The notes beneath the pieces are model-generated. The model had not been told where the DNA came from, ran no database searches, and saw only the letters and a list, made by a program, of their open reading frames with translations. From an uncultured Porphyromonadaceae bacterium (GTDB taxonomy: Bacteria > Bacteroidota > Bacteroidia > Bacteroidales > Muribaculaceae), in NCBI GenBank assembly GCA_946183895.1, contig CAMHDX010000039.1:1-7585 (forward strand): DNA of 7,585 nt. Reading direction: 5' to 3'. This document shows positions 1 to 6,149 of the stretch, one piece after another (position 1 is the stretch's first letter; each line of letters starts with the position of its first letter). Both the position numbers and the translations under genes were made by a program.

Positions 1-540
1 ATTGCCGGCAGGATTGAATTTCCAACACCTGACTTGCTTCGTTACATGTTATGGAAGGACAGACTGGACTACATTGACAAGGAGAAATGCGTACTAATAG
101 CACAGAACGAGGCTCGTCGCGCAGAGCTTGACAAAATGTGCGACGAATACCCGGCGCTGATTCGTCACTTCGGCATTATCCACCAAGGGTGGTATTGGGT
201 GTACGACATGACCCACATGAGATACGACAGCAGCGACTACATTGCCTTCTTGTTCCACACCACCAACGACTACCACCACTTCACCGACAAAATAATAAAC
301 GTTCTGTTCCAAACTCAAGAACAGGCCAATGCAGGCATCAAGAGTATTAAAGAGCTGAACAACGACTATATCACCAATTTATACTGCGAACCTGAAACCG
401 GCAAATATAACGTGAGAATCTATATGCAATGCCCCAGTTCCAACCAAGTGTTTGAGCTATCAAACTTGATTAATGACATGAAGTTGAGAGGTGTGATATA
501 TTGCGAGCCTGAGTTATACGGCAATATCAAGTTGCTTTAA
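1..540 (+). CDS. 3' part of an unrecognised protein (5' end outside the window)
   Basis: The reading frame is open from base 1 to the TAA at 538-540 and gives 179 visible residues. The true start therefore probably lies upstream; the TTG at 34 and ATG at 46 are in frame, but no promoter or leader signal marks either. I do not recognise the family. The visible part looks soluble: there is no signal peptide or membrane segment, it is rich in Tyr, Asp and Asn, and it has a charged helical stretch near the beginning (KDRLDYIDKEK) and an aromatic patch (QGWYWVYDMTH). The segment around residues 115-175 alternates short strand-like and helix-like stretches and contains two similar pieces, LYCEPETG and IYCEPELYG, about 40 residues apart, which may reflect a small repeated alpha/beta unit. 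The DNA is visibly more AT-rich, with more A/T-ending codons, than the genes downstream. A strong terminator follows 30 bases after the stop, so this is the last gene of its transcript. Confidence 0.75.
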   Translation: MAGRIEFPTPDLLRYMLWKDRLDYIDKEKCVLIAQNEARRAELDKMCDEYPALIRHFGIIHQGWYWVYDMTHMRYDSSDYIAFLFHTTNDYHHFTDKIINVLFQTQEQANAGIKSIKELNNDYITNLYCEPETGKYNVRIYMQCPSSNQVFELSNLINDMKLRGVIYCEPELYGNIKLL

Positions 541-570
541 TCAGTTGATAGAACGACAACGCAACAACCT

Positions 571-616
571 GCTAACGGTGGCACAAGTTAAACTTGTGCC
601 ACCGTTAGCGTTTTTT
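571..616 (+). terminator. Intrinsic terminator with a perfect 19-bp stem
   Basis: Bases 571-589 are exactly complementary to 591-609, with only A590 between the arms. In RNA the innermost pair would open to give an 18-bp stem and a three-base loop. The stem is followed directly by G and six T (610-616). It sits 30 bases after the stop of the partial gene on the same strand and has no comparable T-run on the other strand, so it most likely ends that gene's transcript. The perfection and length are unusual for a simple terminator. Confidence 0.85.
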
Positions 617-695
617 AGGGCGGTCAGCGTGAGGCCCCCTCCTTAGCGGATTCCGGTAGCATAATTAAGAAAAAGTAATGGTAAATTAACATTTG

Positions 696-727
696 TTTGC
701 GCAATTCAAAAAAAAGTAGTACCTTTG
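696..727 (+). promoter_or_regulatory. Bacteroidota-type promoter for the receptor-lipoprotein unit
   Basis: TTTG at 696-699 and TACCTTTG at 720-727 match the Bacteroidota -33 (TTTG) and -7 (TAnnTTTG) elements, with a 20-base spacer. The predicted transcription start is near 732-735, giving a leader of about 90 bases before the ATG at 826. An A-run (708-715) lies in the spacer. No Shine-Dalgarno sequence precedes the ATG; the A-rich AATAACAAAT (813-822) probably helps initiation, as is common in this phylum. Confidence 0.8.
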
Positions 728-825
728 AAAAATCTTACCAACTCATGACCTGAAACCCGGTTTTTATTTGGTTAATTTAACTAAAACGAATATCAATCTA
801 ACCAGTAATATTAATAACAAATTCT

Positions 826-3585
826 ATGAAACTAAAACTGTTTTTGCTACTATCGCTCCTCGCTGTGCTGCCGATGTTCGCCCAGAACACCGGCGTGCAA
901 GGTGTGGTGATTGATGCCAAGAGCGGTATCCCGGTGTCCGGGGCGACGGTGATGCTCGACAATCAAGGCACCACCGTCACGACCGGTCCTGACGGCGATT
1001 TCCGCATCACCGGCGCACAACCCGGACGCGATATCGTGCTTGTGCTGGGCTACGGCTACAAAGACTGGAGCCAAGCAGTAGAGATTGTGAACGGTATCGT
1101 TGACAACATCGGCACCGTGCGCCTTGACCCGACCGGTTTCTCTAACGCCGCCGACGAGAGCAATGCCGCCTTCAGTGAGAATATCCTCAGTGAGAGCGAG
1201 TTGGAGGACGAGGAGGGACAATCGCAATCGGTTGCCACCTTGTCGGGCGCAAGCGACAACCCCTTCTACCAGAGCGCAAGCTTTGACTTCTCGATCATGC
1301 GTTTCCGCATCCGCGGCTACAACAGCGAGTACACCAACACCTTTATTAATGGTGTGTCGTTCAACGACGCTATCCGCGGCCGCTTCAACTACTCCATGAC
1401 CGGTGGTATGAACCAGGCGTTCCGCAGCCGCGCGGTGGGTATGGGCCTTGAGGCGACTGCCTACGGCTTTGGCGGCATCGGCGGTGCCAACAACATCCGC
1501 ACGTTTGCCAAGGACTACGCCCCCGGCACCCGCGTCGGCCTCGCCTACACCAACGGCAACTACCGCTTCCGCGGCATGGTCACTCACGCGACCGGTCTGA
1601 TGAAGAACGGCTGGGCGATCACTGTCAGCGCCGTGGGCCGCTACGCTCACGAGGGCATCATTCCGGGCTCGTTCTACAACAGCTACGGCTACTTCCTGGC
1701 CATCCAGAAGGTGTTCAACTCCAAGCACTCGCTGGCGCTGACCACCTTTGGCGCTCCCACCAAGCGCGCCAGCAACAGCGCCACCTTTGAGGAGGCCTAC
1801 GAGCTGGCAGGCAGCCACCTGTACAACCCCAACTGGGGCTGGCAAGAGGGCAAGAAGCGCAACGCCCGCGTGGTGGAGAGCTTTGACCCGACGGTCATCC
1901 TCAACTGGGTGTGGACGCCCAAGTTCGGCACGTCGCTCAACACCGGTATCGCGTTCCACAAGTCGTTCTACTCGTCGAGCGCGCTCAACTGGTACAACGC
2001 CCGCGACCCGCGACCGGACTACTACCGCTACCTGCCCAGCTACTTCGCCTCCGACCCGTCGAACTACGAGCTGTACACCAGCCGTTGGCGCAATGACGAG
2101 GACATGCGCCAGCTCGACTGGGACGGCATGTATCAAGCCAACTACCTTAACACCTACATGAGTGAGAAGACCGGCAAGGAGAAGGGCTCGACCTACATCG
2201 TCGAGAAGCGTCACAGCAACCAGGCGGTGTGGCAGCTCAACAGCACGCTCAACCACCGCTTCACCGACAAGGTGACACTGCAGGGCGGCATTGGCGCGGG
2301 CTACACCGTGGCGAGCTACTACAAGACGATGAAGGACCTGCTGGGCGGCCAATATTGGCTCGATGTCGACCAGTACGCCGAGCGCGACTTCCCCGATGAC
2401 CCGGGCATGGCTCAAAACGACGTGGACAACCCCAACCGCAAGATCTACAAGGGCGACCGCTTTGGCTACGACTACAACATCAACACGTTGAACCTCAACC
2501 TGTGGAAGCAGGTCAACATCAACCTGGCTCACTGGGACATCAACTACACCATCAAGGCGAGCTACACCAACTTCCAGCGCGACGGCAAGATGCGCAACGG
2601 CCGTGCCCCCGAGAACTCGCTGGGCAAGGGTCGTCATCATGAGTTCATCAACGTGGCGTTCAAGGCAGGCGCGACCTACAAGCCCGACGGCCGCAACGCC
2701 ATCACGGCTCATGTGTACTACGGCACCCACGCTCCGCTGCCCTACAACGCCTATGTGTCACCGCGCATCAAGGATGACGTGATTCTCAACCTCAACAGCG
2801 AGAAGGTGGCAAGCGCCGACATCAGCTACGCCCTGAGCCTGCGCCGCTTCAAGGCTGTTGTGACCGCCTTCATCACCGACCAGCGCGACGCGACCGAGCG
2901 CACCGCCTTCTACGATGACCTGGCAGGCACCTTCATGAACTACGCCCTCACCGGCGTGCACAAGGTGTACAAGGGCATTGAGATTGGCGCCAGCTTCAAG
3001 CTCACGCCCAGCATCACCCTGAGTGGTGCCGCCAACATCGCGCGCTACCAGTACAAGAACCGCCCGTTGGGTACCCGCAGCTACGAGAACGGCTCGCAAC
3101 CCGATGCCACCCAAACGGTCTACCTCAAGAACTTCTACGTGGGCGGCACGCCCCAGGAGGCTTACACCTTCAGCATCAACTGGGCAGCGCCCAAGATGTG
3201 GTTCTTCGAGCTCAGCGCCACCTACATGAACAAGGCCTACGTCGACCTGTCGCCCATCCGCCACGAGAGCATCAACAACTTGTGGTCAATGGCCGAGACC
3301 GAGGAGGAGTTGAAGGCCCTGCAGCGCCAAATCACCACCCAAGAGAAGCTCAACGACGCCTTTGTGCTCGGTGCCTCGATCGGCCACGTGATTTACCTCA
3401 GCCGCCGCCACTCGCTCAACATCAACCTCAACCTGGACAACATCTTGAACAACACCAAGATCATGACCGGCGGTTATCAGCAAGGTCGCTTTGACTACAA
3501 GACCTTCTCAACCAGCAAGTACCCCAACAAGTACTACTTTGCTCAGGGCTTCAAGATGTATCTCAACATCGGTTTCAAGTTCTAA
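826..3585 (+). CDS. TonB-dependent outer-membrane receptor with N-terminal CarboxypepD_reg-like domain
   Basis: This is a beta-barrel outer-membrane transporter expected to import a substrate using TonB/ExbBD energy. Residues 1-19 are a signal peptide (KLK, hydrophobic core, PMFA before Gln20). Residues 22-101 form a carboxypeptidase-regulatory-like beta-sandwich (GVVIDAKSGIPVSGATVML, later GPDGDFRI), as in SusC-type receptors. Residues about 117-230 are the plug, with MRFRIRGYNSEYTNTFINGV at 158-177 and the plug end GGIGGANNIRTF at 216-227. The rest is barrel, with many alternating aromatic/polar strands and a C-terminal ...NIGFKF ending in Phe, as expected for BAM-assembled proteins. At 919 residues it is a typical length. 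No classical TonB box (DEVVVVGYG type) is visible between domains; an acidic stretch, SESELEDEEG at 122-131, occupies that place. A DUF5689 lipoprotein follows after 65 bases without a terminator, so the two probably form one system. The family resembles Bacteroidota receptors paired with DUF5689 proteins. The substrate is unknown. Confidence 0.93.
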   Translation: MKLKLFLLLSLLAVLPMFAQNTGVQGVVIDAKSGIPVSGATVMLDNQGTTVTTGPDGDFRITGAQPGRDIVLVLGYGYKDWSQAVEIVNGIVDNIGTVRLDPTGFSNAADESNAAFSENILSESELEDEEGQSQSVATLSGASDNPFYQSASFDFSIMRFRIRGYNSEYTNTFINGVSFNDAIRGRFNYSMTGGMNQAFRSRAVGMGLEATAYGFGGIGGANNIRTFAKDYAPGTRVGLAYTNGNYRFRGMVTHATGLMKNGWAITVSAVGRYAHEGIIPGSFYNSYGYFLAIQKVFNSKHSLALTTFGAPTKRASNSATFEEAYELAGSHLYNPNWGWQEGKKRNARVVESFDPTVILNWVWTPKFGTSLNTGIAFHKSFYSSSALNWYNARDPRPDYYRYLPSYFASDPSNYELYTSRWRNDEDMRQLDWDGMYQANYLNTYMSEKTGKEKGSTYIVEKRHSNQAVWQLNSTLNHRFTDKVTLQGGIGAGYTVASYYKTMKDLLGGQYWLDVDQYAERDFPDDPGMAQNDVDNPNRKIYKGDRFGYDYNINTLNLNLWKQVNINLAHWDINYTIKASYTNFQRDGKMRNGRAPENSLGKGRHHEFINVAFKAGATYKPDGRNAITAHVYYGTHAPLPYNAYVSPRIKDDVILNLNSEKVASADISYALSLRRFKAVVTAFITDQRDATERTAFYDDLAGTFMNYALTGVHKVYKGIEIGASFKLTPSITLSGAANIARYQYKNRPLGTRSYENGSQPDATQTVYLKNFYVGGTPQEAYTFSINWAAPKMWFFELSATYMNKAYVDLSPIRHESINNLWSMAETEEELKALQRQITTQEKLNDAFVLGASIGHVIYLSRRHSLNINLNLDNILNNTKIMTGGYQQGRFDYKTFSTSKYPNKYYFAQGFKMYLNIGFKF

Positions 3586-3650
3586 CCTGCCCGCAATTCA
3601 ACATTACTAATCAACACTAAGAATAATAACAAATAACATATAGAACGATT
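3586..3650 (+). other. Short AT-rich spacer inside the receptor-lipoprotein operon
   Basis: The 65 bases between the two genes contain no hairpin with a T-run and no TAnnTTTG promoter element, which supports co-transcription. They contain the same ten bases, AATAACAAAT (3625-3634), that precede the receptor start (813-822), at 16 instead of 3 bases from the ATG. No Shine-Dalgarno sequence is seen, so A-rich leader-dependent translation is likely. Confidence 0.65.
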
Positions 3651-5975
3651 ATGAAACGTTTTAATTTCTATCTGACCATGTTGCTGTTGCTGGGCATCGC
3701 AGTGGGTTGCAACGATGAGTTTGACATGCCGCCCATCCAGGTCCCGACGGCATCGCTCACTCCCAACACCACGATTGCCGAGCTCAAGGAGCGCTACTGG
3801 GACGACGCTCGCAACTACATCGACACCATCAAGGAGGATGTTGTGATTCACGGCTGGGTAACCAGTAACGACGAGAGCGGCAACATCTACAAGAGCATGT
3901 ACATCAGCGACGGCACCGGCAGCATCGCCATCTCGATCAACGGCAACTCGCTGAACACCACCTACCGCCTGGGCCAGGAGGTTGTCATCAACCTCAAGGA
4001 CAAGTTCATCGGCAAGTACAACGGCATGCAGCAGCTGGGCGCACCCGCCTGGTACGAGGCTGGCAAAGCATGGGAGGCAACCTTCCTGCCGCTGGAGATG
4101 TGGGAAGGCATGGTTGAGCTCAACGGCCTGCCCGACCCCACCCACGCCAATGTGCAACCCGAGGTGGTCAAGATCTCCGACTTCCAGGGCAAGACCGACA
4201 AGGAGACCCTGCTCAAGTATCAAGGCAAGCTCATCAAGCTCAACAACGTCAAGTTCCCCGAGGCTAACGGCAGCGTGCCATTTAGCGAGAGCGACAAGAC
4301 GACCAACCGCAACATCCAGGACGCCGACGGCAACGTGGTGATCATGCGCAATAGCAACTACGCTAACTTCCGCGCCAACATGCTGCCCATGGGCGAGGGT
4401 AGTGTCGTGGGTCTGTTGAGCTTCTACGGCTCGGACACCTGGCAGCTGTACATCCGTGACACCAACGACTGCATTGGCTTCACCACCGACACCAAGGGCT
4501 TGCAAAAAGACCCGTACACCATCGCTGAGGCACTCGCCGCCAAGGCCAAGACCGAGGGCAAGGAGATCACCGGCGCATGGTTCAAGGGATTCGCCGTGGG
4601 CGCTGTGGCTCCCGAGAAGACCACTGTAGCCTCGAGCGCCGACATCGAGTGGACCGCTCCCACCACGCTGGCTAACACCCTCGTGCTCGCCGATGACCCC
4701 GCCGAGACCGACATCACCAAGTGCCTCATCATCGCTCTGCCCGACGGCACCGCACTGCGCAACCAGGCTAACCTGCGCGACAACGAGGCTGTCTACAAGA
4801 CCGCCGTCCTGGTCAAGGGCGACCTGGGCACCTACATGAACACCAACGCCATCGTGGGCAACTCTGGCGACGTGAGCGAGTTCAAGCTCACCGTGGTCAC
4901 GGGTGGCGTGACCTCGCTGAGCGAGGGCTTTGAGAGCGGACTGCCCGCCGACTGGGTGCACGTGATGGTTCAAGGTAACAAAGACTGGTACCAGACCACG
5001 TACAACAACAACGGCTACGCAGCCATGACCGGCTACAAGGGCACCGCTCCATTTGAGAGCTGGCTCATCACTCCCGCCATCGACATCAAGAACGCTCCCA
5101 ACAAGATTCTCTCGTTCCGCACCCAGGTCAACGGCTACGGCAGCACGACCACCACGTTCAAGTGCTACCTGCTCTCAAGCAGCGACCCGACCGATGCCAC
5201 CAAGATTGAGCTGCCCGCCAAGTTCGCGACGGCTCCCGCAAGCGGCTATAGCGACTGGGCACAGAGCGGCGACATCGACCTGAGCCAATACGCCGGCACC
5301 TACTTCATCGGCTGGTGCTATGCAGCCACGAGCGACGCCAACTTCGCCACCTGGTGTGTTGACGACGTGAAGTTCGGCGAAGGCGGCGGCGGCGGCGACA
5401 CTCCGCAACCGCAACCCACCAACACTCCGCGCGCCGACTTCGAGACCGGCAACGGCGGCACCACCTCGAGCTACTATATCGACTTCAACACGACCAACGG
5501 CTGGGCGATGAAGTCATGCGCCCTGTTTGCCGGCGCTGCCGCGGGCACCTCAACCGCGCCTAACTTCGACTTCATCGGCTACCGCGACGACAACGCCAGC
5601 GAGTTTGCCTACGCTGTGTGCATCAATGGTCGTGTGGGCGAGTACAACGGCACCACCTACGTGCCTGGCACTGTCACCTCGCCCAAGCTGAGTGGTGGCA
5701 TCCAGAAGCTGTACTTCGACTATGGCTTCCCCTACAGTGACACCAAGGCATCGGTGCGCTTCGACATCGTCCAGAACGGCAACGTGGTGAAGACCTTCAC
5801 CCTCACCAAGGACATCGCAGCCACCGACCGCAAGGTCAAGTTCTCGCACGAGGAGACCATCGGCGTGAGCGGCGACTTCCAGATTGTCATCACCAACCTC
5901 GCACCCAGCCAGGCGAACACCGCCAACAAGGACCGCATCGCCATCTGGAACCTGCGTTGGGACAAGAAGAGCTGA
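3651..5975 (+). CDS. Surface lipoprotein with DUF5689, DUF6359 and choice-of-anchor J-like domains
   Basis: This is probably the cell-surface partner of the receptor encoded just upstream. Residues 1-20 are a lipoprotein signal (MKRFNF, LLLLG core, lipobox AVGC with Cys20). The acidic residues after it (NDEFD) fit a Bacteroidota lipoprotein export signal, so surface exposure is likely. Residues about 36-275 resemble DUF5689, with an OB-fold-like start (TIAEL, HGWVTSND at 67-74, YISDGTGSIAISI at 84-96). Residues about 283-413 resemble DUF6359 (DPYTIAEA, WFKGFAVG, TLVLADDPAETDITKCL, AVLVKGDLGTY). Residues about 422-577 form a choice-of-anchor J-like beta-sandwich (LSEGFESGLPADW, SWLITPAIDI, CVDDVKFGEG). 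A linker with five glycines and PQPQPTNTP (577-593) leads to a last domain (594-774) ending in KDRIAIWNLRW, which recalls accessory domains of secreted Bacteroidota nucleases. No nuclease, glycosidase or protease active-site motif is visible, so it likely binds rather than cuts. It is not SusD-like: there are no TPR-type helices. Domain names are from memory of the families; the ligand is unknown. Confidence 0.88.
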   Translation: MKRFNFYLTMLLLLGIAVGCNDEFDMPPIQVPTASLTPNTTIAELKERYWDDARNYIDTIKEDVVIHGWVTSNDESGNIYKSMYISDGTGSIAISINGNSLNTTYRLGQEVVINLKDKFIGKYNGMQQLGAPAWYEAGKAWEATFLPLEMWEGMVELNGLPDPTHANVQPEVVKISDFQGKTDKETLLKYQGKLIKLNNVKFPEANGSVPFSESDKTTNRNIQDADGNVVIMRNSNYANFRANMLPMGEGSVVGLLSFYGSDTWQLYIRDTNDCIGFTTDTKGLQKDPYTIAEALAAKAKTEGKEITGAWFKGFAVGAVAPEKTTVASSADIEWTAPTTLANTLVLADDPAETDITKCLIIALPDGTALRNQANLRDNEAVYKTAVLVKGDLGTYMNTNAIVGNSGDVSEFKLTVVTGGVTSLSEGFESGLPADWVHVMVQGNKDWYQTTYNNNGYAAMTGYKGTAPFESWLITPAIDIKNAPNKILSFRTQVNGYGSTTTTFKCYLLSSSDPTDATKIELPAKFATAPASGYSDWAQSGDIDLSQYAGTYFIGWCYAATSDANFATWCVDDVKFGEGGGGGDTPQPQPTNTPRADFETGNGGTTSSYYIDFNTTNGWAMKSCALFAGAAAGTSTAPNFDFIGYRDDNASEFAYAVCINGRVGEYNGTTYVPGTVTSPKLSGGIQKLYFDYGFPYSDTKASVRFDIVQNGNVVKTFTLTKDIAATDRKVKFSHEETIGVSGDFQIVITNLAPSQANTANKDRIAIWNLRWDKKS
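5382..5396 (+). repeat. In-frame (GGC)5 repeat encoding a pentaglycine linker
   Basis: Five perfect GGC units encode Gly578-Gly582 at the junction between the anchor J-like domain and the C-terminal domain of the lipoprotein. Being in phase with the codons, gain or loss of units would change linker length without breaking the frame. Confidence 0.9.
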
Positions 5976-6009
5976 ACCTCACTGACAGCACATCGTGCTG
6001 ACTGATATC

Positions 6010-6044
6010 AAGCCCTCGCCCGTGCACTCGGGCGAGGGCTTTTT
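6010..6044 (+). terminator. Intrinsic terminator of the receptor-lipoprotein operon
   Basis: AGCCCTCGCCCG (6011-6022) pairs perfectly with CGGGCGAGGGCT (6029-6040), leaving a six-base loop, TGCACT. A10-T41 can extend the stem by one pair. The stem runs into a five-T tract (6040-6044). A smaller hairpin, CAGCAC/GTGCTG with loop ATC, lies just upstream (5986-6000) in the 35 bases between the stop codon and the main stem. Together they should end transcription well before the next gene's own promoter. Confidence 0.92.
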
Positions 6045-6074
6045 GCGGCACACAGGCAGCCGCGCACAAGGCTC

Positions 6075-6095
6075 ACATTGCACACAATGTTGCAC
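6075..6095. repeat. Small inverted and direct repeats over the -33 region
   Basis: ACATTG (6075-6080) is mirrored by CAATGT (6085-6090) with a four-base gap. TTGCAC occurs at 6078-6083 and again at 6090-6095, a 12-base period. The second TTGCAC contains the -33 TTG. Such an arrangement could be a regulator site, but the arms are short and chance is possible. Confidence 0.35.
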
Positions 6096-6120
6096 GGCAC
6101 GTATTTTTTGTCTATATTTG
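6090..6120 (+). promoter_or_regulatory. Bacteroidota-type promoter of the polyamine synthase gene
   Basis: TTG at 6090-6092 and TATATTTG at 6113-6120 match the -33 and -7 elements with a 20-base spacer. The predicted start is near 6125-6128, so the leader is only about 25 bases long (A-rich, no Shine-Dalgarno). This placement decides the start codon of the gene: the upstream in-frame TTG at 6078 lies before the promoter. The -33 region overlaps the small repeats at 6075-6095. Confidence 0.82.
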
Positions 6121-6149
6121 CATTAAAATTAATCAATAACCATCACAAC

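Larger units (their letters stand above)
541..825. other. Intergenic region with terminator, promoter and receptor leader
   Basis: This 285-base stretch holds no convincing ORF. In order it has the terminator (571-616), a short GC-rich piece (617-655) with no recognisable feature, AT-rich DNA with the promoter (696-727), and the untranslated leader of the receptor gene (about 733-825). The leader has two tiny palindromes, AAACCCGGTTT near 753-763 and GTTAATTTAAC at 771-781. They are too short to call a riboswitch or attenuator. Confidence 0.7.

Noticed and set aside
34..36. TTG as the start of the first gene
   Set aside because: The frame is open back to base 1 with normal coding sequence, and there is no promoter or leader signal, so the gene most likely begins outside the window.
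571..616. End of an insertion sequence
   Set aside because: There is no transposase, no flanking target duplication and no matching distant inverted copy in the window. The T-run and position after a stop fit a terminator.
733..825. Riboswitch or attenuator in the receptor leader
   Set aside because: Only two very short palindromes are present, with no terminator-like hairpin and no recognisable conserved aptamer core.
850..2730. A 626-codon open frame on the minus strand inside the receptor gene
   Set aside because: It is a shadow of the strong G/C third-position bias of the receptor. Its translation is dominated by Val, Ala, His and Gly with no domain motif or promoter, while the plus-strand protein has clear signal peptide, plug and barrel features.
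3582..4973. A 463-codon minus-strand frame inside the lipoprotein gene
   Set aside because: Same cause: Val/Ala/Gly/His-rich low-information translation opposite a well-supported gene.
3651..5975. Lipoprotein as a SusD homologue or as an active nuclease
   Set aside because: It has beta-rich repeated domains and no helical TPR-like pattern of SusD, and no histidine/aspartate catalytic motifs of the endonuclease/exonuclease/phosphatase family.
6078..6149. TTG-initiated extension of the polyamine synthase
   Set aside because: It starts upstream of the promoter's -33 and -7 elements and encodes sequence unlike the family's N-terminus. ATG 6150 places the Rossmann strand at the usual position.
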